A DNA stretch of 64,000 bases from an uncultured Muribaculaceae bacterium (GCA_910588065.1 CAJUPZ010000010.1:1-64000), one strand, 5' to 3'; counted from the first letter of the stretch, positions 16,037 through 25,022 are shown. The notes: generated by a model not told the origin, from the letters alone. Numbers and translations: made by a program.

Positions 16037-16044
16037 CAAAGATA
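16037..16044 (-). promoter_or_regulatory. -7 box for DUF6291 gene
   Basis: TATCTTTG on the minus strand, 32 bases upstream of the start at 16004; it supports the shorter start. Confidence 0.6.
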
Positions 16045-16127
16045 ATATGCGGATTGGGCGGATTTATGCGAATTTGCACTTTTGAGTTGTTAGTTTTTAG
16101 TTGGGGGGATGTGAGAGCGGTGTAGGG

Positions 16128-16258
16128 ACATGCCTTCGGCATGTTTTAATGGTGTGGTACCTCCGGCACCATCTGCATATGTTGTTGGTTATCCGGGCAC
16201 TACGTATCCGGATAACAAAATAATCGCACCCGCCGGGCGCTACGGCGTCTCCGACGCC
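16128..16258. repeat. Cluster of four hairpins, REP/BIME-like
   Basis: Four hairpins are packed into about 130 bases: ACATGCC-TTC-GGCATGT (16128-16144, containing a C-TTCG-G tetraloop), GGTACC-TCC-GGCACC with one mismatch (16156-16170), GTTATCCGG/CCGGATAAC (16188-16216) and GGCGTC-TCC-GACGCC (16244-16258). The region lies between the DUF6291 promoter and the convergent end of the MBL gene at 16289. It has the layout of a bacterial interspersed mosaic element. Confidence 0.7.
16151..16212 (-). repeat. Dispersed palindromic repeat, right copy (inverted)
   Basis: Its reverse complement aligns with 26-87, sharing the blocks TACGTAGTGCCCGGA and GGTGCCGGAGGTACCACACC. It is embedded in the hairpin cluster 16128-16258. 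Confidence 0.75.
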
Positions 16259-16288
16259 ATCACCGCGGGGCTGTGGTATGAGGTGGGG

Positions 16289-16930
16289 TCAGAGGTAGGG
16301 ATTGGTGGCCTTTTCGTCCCGGATTGTGGTCGAGGGGCCGTGGCCGGGGTAGACAACGGTGTTGTCGGGCAGTGAAAGAAGGTTGTCTGTAACAGCATGA
16401 ACAAGGGTCGCATGGTTGCCTCCGGGCAAATCGGTGCGCCCGATGCTGCCTTTGAAAAGTGCATCGCCGGTAATGACAAATCGATCGGCAGCGCAGTAGA
16501 GGGCTATGGAGCCGGGGGAGTGTCCCGGAACTTCAATCACTTCCATATACTCATCGCCGAGATATATTTTGTCGCCGGCTTTTACCTCAATGTCAATGCT
16601 GATCGGTGTTGTGGCAACTCCGCGCAGATGAAACATTGCGGCTTGCTGTGCTCTTGAAGCACCCAACGGGGCGTCAGCGGGGTGTGCTGTCAGACCAACT
16701 CCGTAGGTGTCTTCAACAAACTCGTTGCCCAATGTATGGTCAATGTGCAGGTGGGTATTTATCAAGCTTACGATCTGCAGTTTCTGCTGCTCGATATATT
16801 GTTTGAAGTGGAAGCATTCATCGGGATTCTGCATACCGGGGTCAATGACTGCTGCTTCATGGGTGTCGGTATTCCATACAATGTAGGTGTTTACACCAAA
16901 GAGATTGTATTCGGCGCGTGCAATTTTCAT
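16289..16930 (-). CDS. MBL-fold hydrolase, glyoxalase II-like
   Basis: The 213-residue metallo-beta-lactamase-fold enzyme has the metal motif NTHLHIDHT (HxHxDH) near residue 60, a second histidine in EVPGHSPGS, an aspartate in ITGDALF and a histidine in VYPGHGP. This short form lacks the C-terminal substrate domain of classical glyoxalase II, so the substrate is probably a thioester or similar but cannot be stated. It overlaps rsmG by 4 bases and is likely in one operon with TPR protein and rsmG. Confidence 0.88.
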   Translation of the reverse strand: MKIARAEYNLFGVNTYIVWNTDTHEAAVIDPGMQNPDECFHFKQYIEQQKLQIVSLINTHLHIDHTLGNEFVEDTYGVGLTAHPADAPLGASRAQQAAMFHLRGVATTPISIDIEVKAGDKIYLGDEYMEVIEVPGHSPGSIALYCAADRFVITGDALFKGSIGRTDLPGGNHATLVHAVTDNLLSLPDNTVVYPGHGPSTTIRDEKATNPYL

Positions 16931-17547
16931 AATTCAACGTAGACAAGTTTTTTGGTCGTGAAAAATTCATCGCTGAAGTAGTCGCTGAGCGGTACCTCTA
17001 TCATGGGAAGTGCCACACCGGCCGACTCATCGGCGAGATCTCCACCTTTTAAACATAACAATCCGTTTGGCAGAGGGTTTGAGCTTTTTTGTGAAATATT
17101 CTTGCGGGAGAGTTTCACGAGCTCGTCGAGCCTCATTACGGCTCGGCTGACAACAAAGTCGTACTTAGCGTGGCATTCGCCAATGTCGCCATGCTGGAAT
17201 GTTACATTGGTCAGATTGGCAGCTTGGGCTGCAGCTTGTGCAACCCTGATTTTCTTGCCGATGCGGTCAATGAGGTGGAAAGAGCAGTGGGGCCACATGA
17301 TTGCAAGTGGAATGCCGGGAAATCCGCCCCCGGTGCCGAGGTCGAGAAATGTGGTGCCTTCCGCCGGTGTTATGAATTTGGCGATGGCGAGAGAGTGGAG
17401 GATATGGTGTGGATACAGGTTGCCGATATCCTTGCGCGATATGACATTGATTTTGGCATTCCATTCGGGGTAAATCTCTCCCAGTATCCGGAATTGTTCT
17501 GTCTGAGTGTCGCTAAGGTCCGGAAAATATTTAAGAATCTCGTCCAT
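16927..17547 (-). CDS. rsmG: RsmG, 16S rRNA m7G527 methyltransferase
   Basis: The 206-residue SAM-dependent methyltransferase modifies G527 of 16S rRNA. The SAM-binding loop FLDLGTGGGFPGIPLAIM (about residues 68-85) and the VVSRAV motif (about 133) are diagnostic. The length is normal. It lies between a TPR protein gene (15-base gap) and the MBL hydrolase (ATGA overlap). Confidence 0.95.
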   Translation of the reverse strand: MDEILKYFPDLSDTQTEQFRILGEIYPEWNAKINVISRKDIGNLYPHHILHSLAIAKFITPAEGTTFLDLGTGGGFPGIPLAIMWPHCSFHLIDRIGKKIRVAQAAAQAANLTNVTFQHGDIGECHAKYDFVVSRAVMRLDELVKLSRKNISQKSSNPLPNGLLCLKGGDLADESAGVALPMIEVPLSDYFSDEFFTTKKLVYVEL

Positions 17548-17562
17548 GATTGTGTGGTGGTG

Positions 17563-17829
17563 TCAGGGGTTAAGAATGTCGGGATTGAAAAACTGCTGCA
17601 CGGCATAGGCCTGCTCAAGCGCAACAGCAGCCGGGCTATGCGGGTTTGCTTTCACAGCAGCCGCGTAGTCGTTCATGGCAGCGGCCACCGCACCTGTTTT
17701 CCAAAAAAGTTTTCCACGTTGGAAAAGCAGGCTGTCATTGTCGGGGTCGGCTGCTATCATTGTGCTTATCAGCTTGATAGCCTCATCATAATTGCCGCTT
17801 TCAATAAGCTTTTGTAAATCCTCGCACAT
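17563..17829 (-). CDS. Small TPR-repeat protein
   Basis: The 88-residue helical protein contains about two tetratricopeptide repeats, recognisable from NYDEAIKLISTMIAADPDNDSLLFQRGKLFW and a second unit ending NPHSPAAVALEQ in outline. Such proteins act as protein-interaction scaffolds. It is the first gene of the rsmG operon; a TAATTTTG -7 box lies at 17901-17894, about 65 bases upstream. Confidence 0.75.
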   Translation of the reverse strand: MCEDLQKLIESGNYDEAIKLISTMIAADPDNDSLLFQRGKLFWKTGAVAAAMNDYAAAVKANPHSPAAVALEQAYAVQQFFNPDILNP

Positions 17830-17885
17830 TGTGGTTCTAATAAAATCATCTATAAAACAAATCCAAAGCAGGGATTTGCTTGTTA

Positions 17886-17901
17886 TTACTTTGCAAAATT
17901 A
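17886..17901. promoter_or_regulatory. Back-to-back -7 boxes
   Basis: TTACTTTG (17886-17893, plus, one base off consensus) abuts TAATTTTG (17901-17894, minus). The two face away from each other to the MINPP gene at 17913 and the TPR gene at 17829, and their cores form a short near-palindrome. Confidence 0.5.
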
Positions 17902-17912
17902 ACAAAAAAAGT

Positions 17913-19154
17913 ATGCACCACTTATTTGTCACACTTATTCTTATGTGTTTTTGCGGATTTTCAATGATGTCCGCAACCGATTACACCTTTAATGAATGTC
18001 GCGGCAGCTCAATGCCGTATATAGACCCCGTGGGCTCCATTTCTGTGCCTGACAGCCTGAGGGTAGTGATGATCAACCATGTAGGGCGTCATGGCGCACG
18101 CTTTATGGCATCGGGCAAGAAGGCCAATGCCGTCAAGGCTTTGCTGCTGTCGGCCCAAAAGAAACGCACTATCACCCTCAGGGGCAAAAAACTGCTTGCC
18201 CTCACAGAGAAAATCATAAATGAGAGCAATGGCCGCTGGGGTGCCCTCGACACACTCGGCAAAGCGGAACAGAGATGGCTGGCAGCCCGTATGGGTGGCG
18301 CTTTCTCAAAAATATTGAGCAAAAATTCTGAGGTAAATGCCATCAGTTCATACGTGCCGCGTTGCGTCATGAGTATGTATTCATTCACTCACCAGCTTGT
18401 GAGGCAGAACAATAAACTTGAGATATACACATCTTCGGGGCGGCAAAACAACAACCTGATGCGTTTCTTTGACGGCAACAAGGAGTTCAAGGATTTTGAG
18501 AACAGCGACCTTGTCAGGAACACCGTGATGGCATACGCCGACACTATGCTGAACAATAGGATGCTCACCCAATTCATCGGATCAGCTTATCCTCTTGACA
18601 GTGTCGATGTTTACGAAGGGTTGATGAACATATACTCTGTTCTTGCCGGCACAGCAGCCATTGAGATGAAATGTGATATCGGCCAATATTTTACCAAGAG
18701 CGAATTCAACAATCTGTGGGCTGTTGCCAATCTCAAGCAATATCTCACGCACTCCGCATCATCTATGAGCGAGGTGCCGGCACAGATAGCGGCTCCTTTG
18801 CTTGAGAACCTCATAGCAACGACCGATTCGTTTATTTCCGGTGCAGACCGTACTCCGGTGCAGCTGCGCTTCGGACATGCGGAGACACTGATGCCGCTGC
18901 TTGCGCTGATGCATATCCCCGGATGCCGGTATATCACAGACAATCTTGCTGAGGTTGCATACAACTGGCGCAACTTCGAGATTGTGCCCATGGCGGCGAA
19001 TTTCCGACTGGTGCTGTTCAGGGCTTCAAGCGGCCGCTACTATGTGAGGGCCGACCTGAATGAGAAGCCTGTGGAGCTGATTCCCGAAAGGCCGGTTTAT
19101 GTGCCGTGGGAGGATGCAAAGGCCTATTTGTGTCTGCGCGCCGGCATAAACTGA
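17913..19154 (+). CDS. Histidine phosphatase of MINPP (phytase-like) type
   Basis: The 413-residue protein has a signal peptide (residues 1-21), the catalytic RHGAR at about 59-63 and the proton-donor motif HAE in LRFGHAETLMP at about residue 325. This is the clade 2 histidine acid phosphatase pattern, and the length agrees with the Bacteroides MINPP enzymes that dephosphorylate inositol hexakisphosphate. A periplasmic or surface location is expected. The start at 17913 is chosen because an upstream in-frame start would lie within the promoter. The 3' end overlaps the converging tilS gene by 31 bases. Confidence 0.88.
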   Translation: MHHLFVTLILMCFCGFSMMSATDYTFNECRGSSMPYIDPVGSISVPDSLRVVMINHVGRHGARFMASGKKANAVKALLLSAQKKRTITLRGKKLLALTEKIINESNGRWGALDTLGKAEQRWLAARMGGAFSKILSKNSEVNAISSYVPRCVMSMYSFTHQLVRQNNKLEIYTSSGRQNNNLMRFFDGNKEFKDFENSDLVRNTVMAYADTMLNNRMLTQFIGSAYPLDSVDVYEGLMNIYSVLAGTAAIEMKCDIGQYFTKSEFNNLWAVANLKQYLTHSASSMSEVPAQIAAPLLENLIATTDSFISGADRTPVQLRFGHAETLMPLLALMHIPGCRYITDNLAEVAYNWRNFEIVPMAANFRLVLFRASSGRYYVRADLNEKPVELIPERPVYVPWEDAKAYLCLRAGIN

Positions 19155-20425
19155 ATCCGGACTATCCGGGTGTCGGATGGTGTTACAGGATATGCGCCGC
19201 TGCGGCGCAGACCGGGCAGCCACAGAATCTCATCGTCCTTCACCAGCAGGCGTATATGCTCTTTCTGACTCACGCTCACTTTCGCATCGCTGAGAATGTC
19301 GCTTATCAGTCTGGAGCCTTTCATGCCGAAAGGCTTCATGCGGTCACCCGGCATCCAGCGGCGCAGGGTGAGGGGAGTTCCGGATAGAATATCCGTTGCG
19401 AAAAATTCCACAAAGCGGTCTGTGCCCGGGGCAAACTCGCTGCGGCTTACAATATCGACTGTGAAATCGGGGATAACATCTTCATCATCATGGCATTTTT
19501 CGAGGACACCGCGGTTGAGCACCCGCTTTGTGCCATCTTTTGCAATGAAGATTTTGCCGGAAGAGCATTCGGCAGCAGCATTCAGAATGTCTGATACCTG
19601 TGTGGGAGTGAAGCCCTCATCCTTTAATATCGAGTAGAGTATAAACGATACGTTTCTCCGTGAAGCAGCCAGCTCGGCTACATTGATATTACCGTCCGCA
19701 TCGGTCCATAGCGCGCGTTCGTTGTCAATCATTTCCGTTATAAACTCATCTGTGGAGTAGAGATTGTCAGCGGTCAGGGCAATTGTGGCGGCAGCGTTTG
19801 GAAAGCTGTCGGTGATGCACGGCATGATAATATTGCGGATTTTGTTGCGCGACACATCGCTGACCAGATTCGAGCTGTCGGTAATGAAGGATATATTTTT
19901 GTCAGCAAGATAGTGCTCGATGTCTGTTCGCGAGAATTTCAGGAGAGGTCTTATAACTTTGCCGTTAACGGGTTTCATGCCGCGCAAACCGCTGATACCA
20001 GTGCCGCGGAAAAGATTCAGCAGCAGGGTTTCATTATTGTCATCGCGATGGTGGGCCACGGCAATCCAGTCAGCCCGGTGTGCGAGCCTCATGTCCTCAA
20101 ACCATTTGTAGCGGAGCTCCCTGCACGCCGTTTCAAGCGAGCATCTGTGGCCGGCCATGTATGCCGGCACATCGAAGCGCACGCTGATGTATTCGGCAGA
20201 GAGTGAGGCGGCAACCGCTTCGGCATGAGCCATATCGCGCTCGCTCTCATCGCCACGGAGCCCGAAATTGCAATGAGCGGCGATGCATTGCGCTCCGGCG
20301 GCTGTCAATGCCGAAAGCAGGGCAACGCTGTCGGCGCCACCGCTGAGGCCTACAATGATACGGTTGCCTGAAAGGTTGTGCAGGAAGGCCTGTACACAAC
20401 CGTCAATATCCGGCAGACAATTCAT
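19124..20425 (-). CDS. tilS: TilS, tRNA(Ile)-lysidine synthase
   Basis: The 433-residue enzyme converts C34 of the CAU-anticodon tRNA-Ile to lysidine. The PP-loop GLSGGADSVAL is near residue 25, and RHDDNNETLLLNLFRGTG-like and SRNKIRN motifs follow; the C-terminal part contains the TilS domain with RRWMPGDRMKPFGMKG and a basic end. The start at 20425 overlaps the preceding nucleotidase stop by 4 bases. It is essential in most bacteria. Confidence 0.93.
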   Translation of the reverse strand: MNCLPDIDGCVQAFLHNLSGNRIIVGLSGGADSVALLSALTAAGAQCIAAHCNFGLRGDESERDMAHAEAVAASLSAEYISVRFDVPAYMAGHRCSLETACRELRYKWFEDMRLAHRADWIAVAHHRDDNNETLLLNLFRGTGISGLRGMKPVNGKVIRPLLKFSRTDIEHYLADKNISFITDSSNLVSDVSRNKIRNIIMPCITDSFPNAAATIALTADNLYSTDEFITEMIDNERALWTDADGNINVAELAASRRNVSFILYSILKDEGFTPTQVSDILNAAAECSSGKIFIAKDGTKRVLNRGVLEKCHDDEDVIPDFTVDIVSRSEFAPGTDRFVEFFATDILSGTPLTLRRWMPGDRMKPFGMKGSRLISDILSDAKVSVSQKEHIRLLVKDDEILWLPGLRRSGAYPVTPSDTRIVRIQFMPARRHK

Positions 20426-22176
20426 TCTTTTTCGGAAAACAAAAGAGCTCTGTCGCGTTTGATAAGCGGTTCGGCAACCTTTTCCGGAACAAATTTCCAA
20501 CTGTCGAGGGTTGTGGGAGTGATAGTGCCGAGCCGTTCAATCTCCTTCAGCATATAATATCGGAGGTCGAGGTCGGTGGAGGAAATGATTCGAGAGGGTA
20601 GGTCTGCGTGTTTGATGCCGGCACCTTTTGTCATAAGGTCGCCGCCGCCGTTGCCTCTGTAAGAGTTCACGGCCACCTTATAGGTTTTATCACTGCTGAA
20701 AGGTGTGCCGTCAGCCATTGAGAGTATCGACACGCGTTCACCCTTAGGCTTGGTCACGTCTACAGTGTAGCGTATGCCTGCTGCGGAATCGAAATTATAC
20801 GACGGGTATTTGAAAGAGAGGTCTGCCGGCGATGGATTTTTGCTTGAAAACAGCAGCAGATGTTTCTGATCGACTGATGGGTTTTGAATCCAGATGCTGT
20901 ATGATTCCTCAAGATAATCCTTGATTTCCTTGCCGGACATGCTCATTGTGTAGAGCAGATTCTCATACTTGTAGAGATTGAACATATCGCTCACTCTCAC
21001 CGGTCCCTCCTTGATTGTGGCGTCAAAGGATAGCGGGGCGGCGAAGCTGATGTCCGCACCGGTAATGTCGAGCTGCAGCTTGTGCACGAGGTCTATGAAA
21101 GCGGATGGCCCGAAGAAAGCCTCATGGCTGGAGAAATCACCTGTCGCCACGCCTATCTGTCGTGACACGAATTCATCTACCTTATCATAATCTTTCTGGA
21201 ATTCAGCCATGTAACGGCTTGACGGAGCTATATCCTCAATATCCACCAGGTTTGCGGATATATGTTTCTTAGCCACTTTGCCGGATTTGTCTTTTTCAAA
21301 AGTGACATCAACTACGGATATAGCGTTTGCATTGTTTGCCGGATTGATGACAACAACGCTGTCGCCTTCGGAATTGCCGACAATTTTGTTGAACCGCTGA
21401 TGGTCATGTCCCATGAACACAATGTCAAAGCCCGGAATGGTCTTTGCAATCTGCAGCGAGGCGTTTTCGTGAAAATCGCCGGTGCGGCGCGTGTACTCGT
21501 GGCCGGAGTGGAAAAGTCCGACAATAAGGTCGGGATTCTCTTTCTCGCGAATTATTTTAATCCACTTCTCAGCGCATTGTTCCATATCCTCAAACTTGAG
21601 TCCGCTCCATAGATTCCGGGGCAGCCATGCGGGGATAGCAGGGGTGAGGAGTCCGAGAACGGCTATTCTGATGCCTTGGCGCTCTATAATATAATAAGGA
21701 GTGAGGTATGGCTCGCCGGTTGCTTCATCAAGCACATTGGCGCCCAACACCGGAACAGATGTCTGGGCAATCCATCTGTCATATACAGGGTGGCCTGTCT
21801 CGACGTCATGGTTGCCTATGGTTGCGGCGTCATATTCAAGAAAGTCGTATATGCGCGAGGCGATGTGGGGAGTCACCGTGTCGATGAAATTATAATAGTA
21901 AACGGTAGGCTGTCCCTGTAGAATGTCGCCGTTGTCGAGCAACAAAACATTTTCCTTGCCCGCAGTTGCCCGGATGGAATCGACTGCGGAAGCCACACGG
22001 GCCATACTGCCTTTCCACGGGGAGCGTGTTATGAAATTGTATGGAAAAAAATTTCCATGTACATCCGTAGTCTGGATAAGTTTGATTTTTACTTCTGAAT
22101 TAGCCATGACGTTCATAGAAGATAGAGTGGAGAAACCTGCTATGAGAGTCAAACAGAAATATCTGAAATAAGTCAT
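20422..22176 (-). CDS. 5'-nucleotidase / UDP-sugar hydrolase family protein
   Basis: The 584-residue exported protein has a signal peptide ending near residue 25, then a calcineurin-like metallophosphatase domain (about 30-290) with TTDVHG, DNGDILQG, GNHDVE and GHDHQRF, and a C-terminal 5'-nucleotidase domain (about 330-540) with VAVNSYRGNGGGDL. Enzymes of this family release nucleosides from nucleotides in the periplasm. It is translationally coupled to tilS (ATGA) and lies 21 bases after the DUF3108 gene. Confidence 0.92.
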   Translation of the reverse strand: MTYFRYFCLTLIAGFSTLSSMNVMANSEVKIKLIQTTDVHGNFFPYNFITRSPWKGSMARVASAVDSIRATAGKENVLLLDNGDILQGQPTVYYYNFIDTVTPHIASRIYDFLEYDAATIGNHDVETGHPVYDRWIAQTSVPVLGANVLDEATGEPYLTPYYIIERQGIRIAVLGLLTPAIPAWLPRNLWSGLKFEDMEQCAEKWIKIIREKENPDLIVGLFHSGHEYTRRTGDFHENASLQIAKTIPGFDIVFMGHDHQRFNKIVGNSEGDSVVVINPANNANAISVVDVTFEKDKSGKVAKKHISANLVDIEDIAPSSRYMAEFQKDYDKVDEFVSRQIGVATGDFSSHEAFFGPSAFIDLVHKLQLDITGADISFAAPLSFDATIKEGPVRVSDMFNLYKYENLLYTMSMSGKEIKDYLEESYSIWIQNPSVDQKHLLLFSSKNPSPADLSFKYPSYNFDSAAGIRYTVDVTKPKGERVSILSMADGTPFSSDKTYKVAVNSYRGNGGGDLMTKGAGIKHADLPSRIISSTDLDLRYYMLKEIERLGTITPTTLDSWKFVPEKVAEPLIKRDRALLFSEKE

Positions 22177-22197
22177 ATGCGGTTGAGATGTTTATTA

Positions 22198-22962
22198 TCA
22201 ATGGTTTATGTACAGACATCGGATTTTGCCCACCTTCAGCTTTCCTTCGAGCTTCAGCGGTATGTGTGAGCTGTTGGTCCAAATCCAAGTGTCTATATCA
22301 TCACTTGATTTTTTTGCGCCGTCGGTAGTGAATGTGAAGCTGATGCGGTATGTCTGGTAAGATTTTCCGTCAAGGTCAAGCTTTTCGATGCCGTGGTATT
22401 TTATGTTGAGAAGTTCTTTCTTTTTTCCGGAGAATATGTTGATGGTCTTGCTATATCCGGGGGATATGCTGTTGAAGTCAATAGCGCGGAGATAGTAGAA
22501 CACGCTCAGAAGGTCGACAGTGGGGCCCTGCGCGCTGAGGGAGATAGTGGAGGAAGTTGTGGTTTTGGCGTTTTTCTTACGGCGGTATCTGAGCGATTCA
22601 CCTGTAAACAGATTGCCTGTGCGGGATATGGAGATAATGTCGCGGGCGTAAGAGCCCCCCTCGTGGGCGATGCGCTCATAGCGGGTGGGGAGCATATCGG
22701 TTTTGGACATAGTGGAGATGAGCGTGTCGCGGAGGCTGTAGAAATGGTCTGCCCACGGCTCTGAGCGTGCATAGAGTGTGGCGACAAACTTATCGTTTGA
22801 AGATGCGAGTTTGAGGGTAGCTCTTCCGGCCTGCTTCTGCACAAGCCCCCATTTGAACATCACCTTGTAGTTCAGCACCTCGTTGTCGAAATGGGTGGTC
22901 TGCGCATAAGATGATATTGAGCAGAGCAAAAGAGCGACAAGTATTAGAGCTAATCTTTTCAT
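22198..22962 (-). CDS. DUF3108 exported protein
   Basis: The 254-residue product has a clear signal peptide ending in SSYAQ near residue 21 and a beta-rich mature part with features of the DUF3108 family (LNYKVMFKWGLVQKQAGRATL, DTWIWTNSSHIPLKLEG). The family is common in Bacteroidetes envelopes and the function is unknown. The start at 22962 gives the signal peptide and overlaps the thymidine kinase stop by 4 bases. Confidence 0.85.
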   Translation of the reverse strand: MKRLALILVALLLCSISSYAQTTHFDNEVLNYKVMFKWGLVQKQAGRATLKLASSNDKFVATLYARSEPWADHFYSLRDTLISTMSKTDMLPTRYERIAHEGGSYARDIISISRTGNLFTGESLRYRRKKNAKTTTSSTISLSAQGPTVDLLSVFYYLRAIDFNSISPGYSKTINIFSGKKKELLNIKYHGIEKLDLDGKSYQTYRISFTFTTDGAKKSSDDIDTWIWTNSSHIPLKLEGKLKVGKIRCLYINH

Positions 22963-23600
22963 TTTCTGGATTTGAATTCCGGGAATGGCAGGGCAGTGCG
23001 CGAGGCCTGCTCTATGCGGCGGTTTCTCCAACATTTGCGGCACACGGCAATGTAGCGTTCGTTACCGCCTATTTCAACCTGCTCGCCGGTGTCAACAATG
23101 TCGCCGTGGCGGTCAATGCGGGCATTGACAATGGTTTTGCGCCCGCAGCTGCAGGTGGATTTTATCTCGTCGATGGAATCGGCTATTTCAAAGAGCCTTC
23201 TGGAGCCTTCAAAAAGATGGGTGCGGAAGTCGGTGCGAAGGCCGTAGCACACAACATTGCTGCCGAAATCATCCACAACCCTTGCAAGCTGATCTACCTG
23301 CGCTTCGGTGAGAAACTGGGCTTCGTCGATCAGAAACCAGTCGACCACAACCATATTCTCCTCGAAGATGCTTTCAGCAAGGTTGTAGAGGTCAGTGTCG
23401 CCGTAAATCCATTTGCATTCGCGCTCAATGCCTATGCGGGAGCGGATGACATTGTTGCTCTCCCTAGTGTCGAGAATAGGCTTCAGGCACACATATTTCA
23501 TGCCCCTCTCCTCAAAATTATATGCCGTGGTGAGGAGCAGGGCGGTCTTGGCAGAACCCATGGTGCCGTATCTGAAATATAGCTTTCCTTTTCTGTTCAT
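22959..23600 (-). CDS. tdk: Thymidine kinase, type II
   Basis: The 213-residue enzyme phosphorylates thymidine. It has the P-loop GTMGSAKTALL near residue 13, the lid/active region FLIDEAQFL near 100 and a zinc ribbon with CSCGRK and CRKCW in the C-terminal third. It is the first gene of tdk-DUF3108-nucleotidase-tilS. The start at 23600 is only 5 bases after a TACTTTTG -7 box, so a leaderless mRNA is possible; a longer frame from 23678 would read through the promoter. Confidence 0.94.
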   Translation of the reverse strand: MNRKGKLYFRYGTMGSAKTALLLTTAYNFEERGMKYVCLKPILDTRESNNVIRSRIGIERECKWIYGDTDLYNLAESIFEENMVVVDWFLIDEAQFLTEAQVDQLARVVDDFGSNVVCYGLRTDFRTHLFEGSRRLFEIADSIDEIKSTCSCGRKTIVNARIDRHGDIVDTGEQVEIGGNERYIAVCRKCWRNRRIEQASRTALPFPEFKSRK

Positions 23601-23604
23601 CTTG

Positions 23605-23612
23605 CAAAAGTA
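23605..23612 (-). promoter_or_regulatory. -7 box at the tdk start
   Basis: TACTTTTG on the minus strand fits the consensus; its G lies 5 bases from the tdk ATG. Confidence 0.55.
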
Positions 23613-23667
23613 GCAATAAAAGCGATAAAAATTGTCAGATGAGATAGCAAATATCGGATTCTCTGCG

Positions 23668-23675
23668 TACATTTG
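23668..23675 (+). promoter_or_regulatory. -7 box for lysC-lysA
   Basis: TACATTTG on the plus strand, 33 bases before the aspartokinase ATG at 23709; it supports that start. Confidence 0.6.
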
Positions 23676-23708
23676 CAAAAAAATTACAGAAACATAAAAT
23701 TTTTAAGA

Positions 23709-25022
23709 ATGAAAGTCTTGAAATTTGGCGGCACTTCGGTGGGAACCGCACAAAGAATAAAGGATGTTGCCTCGCTTGTTGCTGGCAGGGGCAAAAATAT
23801 CATTGTTCTGTCGGCTATGAGCGGAACAACAAATGCGCTCGTTGAGATTTCCGACTATCTGTATAAAAAGAATGTGACCGGAGCCAAAGAGAATATCAAT
23901 GCTCTGGATGCCAAATATATGAAGACCATAGAGGAGCTTTTCTCTACCGAAGAGCATATCTCTGCGGCAACAAAGGCTGTCAAGGAGAGGTTTGATTTCA
24001 TCCGCTCTTTCAACAAGCCCATTTTCACCCTTTTTGAAGAGAAAGAGATTCTTGCACAGGGCGAGCTGATATCCACAGCGCTGATGTATAACTATATGAA
24101 GGAGCAGGGAGTCAATGTTGTCATGATTCCAGCGCTGGATTATATGCGCACCGATAAGAATGCGGAGCCTGACACCCAGTATATCCAGGATAAACTCGGA
24201 GCGTTGCTGAACGCAGCCCCGGATGCAGATCTTTACCTCACTCAGGGATATATATGCCGCAATGCCTACGGAGAGATTGACAATCTTCAGCGTGGAGGCA
24301 GCGACTACACCGCATCGCTCATCGGAGCTGCCGTGAAAGCGGAGGAGATAGAGATTTGGACAGATATTGACGGCATGCACAACAATGACCCGCGATATGT
24401 AGAGGGAACAAAGCCCGTGAGCGAGCTTCATTTTGAGGAAGCTGCCGAGCTTGCATACTTCGGTGCGAAGATTCTTCATCCCACCTGTGTGCTCCCCGCC
24501 AAGCTCAACAATATCCCGGTAAGGTTGCTGAACACAATGCAGCCTGACGCACCCGGAACCCTTATCTACAATTCGCGCCCCAACCACAGCATAAAGGCTG
24601 TGGCAGCCAAGGACAATATCACCGCCATCAAAATCAAGAGCAGCCGAATGCTCCTCGCATACGGATTCATGCGCAAGGTGTTTGAGATTTTCGAGACACA
24701 CCGCACATCTATCGACATGGTAGCCACCTCTGAGGTTGGTGTTTCGGTGACAATTGACAACGAGCGCAATCTCCATGCCATAATCGAGGACCTGAAGAAG
24801 TTTGGCACAGTGAGTGTTGACCACGACATGGTTATCATCTGTGTGGTAGGCGACCTCGAGTGGCAGAACCGCGGCTTCGAGGCTGAGGTAGTGAACGCTC
24901 TCAAAGATATTCCGGTGCGCATGATTTCATACGGCGGCAGCAACTACAATATATCGCTGCTCGTGCGTAAGAGCGACAAGGTCAAGGCCCTGAACCTGCT
25001 CAGCGAGAGGATATTCAATTGA
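23709..25022 (+). CDS. lysC: Aspartate kinase (monofunctional)
   Basis: The 437-residue enzyme phosphorylates aspartate, the first step toward lysine, threonine and methionine. The N-terminal KFGGTSVG motif, GRGGSDYTA and DIDGMHNNDPR mark the kinase domain (about 1-290), followed by two ACT domains. It is followed after 33 bases by lysA, suggesting service of the lysine/DAP branch. A second aspartokinase fused to homoserine dehydrogenase is encoded at 41016-43466. A start at 23673 also exists but would include promoter sequence. Confidence 0.94.
   Translation: MKVLKFGGTSVGTAQRIKDVASLVAGRGKNIIVLSAMSGTTNALVEISDYLYKKNVTGAKENINALDAKYMKTIEELFSTEEHISAATKAVKERFDFIRSFNKPIFTLFEEKEILAQGELISTALMYNYMKEQGVNVVMIPALDYMRTDKNAEPDTQYIQDKLGALLNAAPDADLYLTQGYICRNAYGEIDNLQRGGSDYTASLIGAAVKAEEIEIWTDIDGMHNNDPRYVEGTKPVSELHFEEAAELAYFGAKILHPTCVLPAKLNNIPVRLLNTMQPDAPGTLIYNSRPNHSIKAVAAKDNITAIKIKSSRMLLAYGFMRKVFEIFETHRTSIDMVATSEVGVSVTIDNERNLHAIIEDLKKFGTVSVDHDMVIICVVGDLEWQNRGFEAEVVNALKDIPVRMISYGGSNYNISLLVRKSDKVKALNLLSERIFN

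Noticed and set aside
23703..24824. Long minus-strand frame (373 codons) antisense to lysC
   Set aside because: It is opposite a clear aspartokinase gene, and its translation has no domain and a cysteine/histidine-rich shadow composition.
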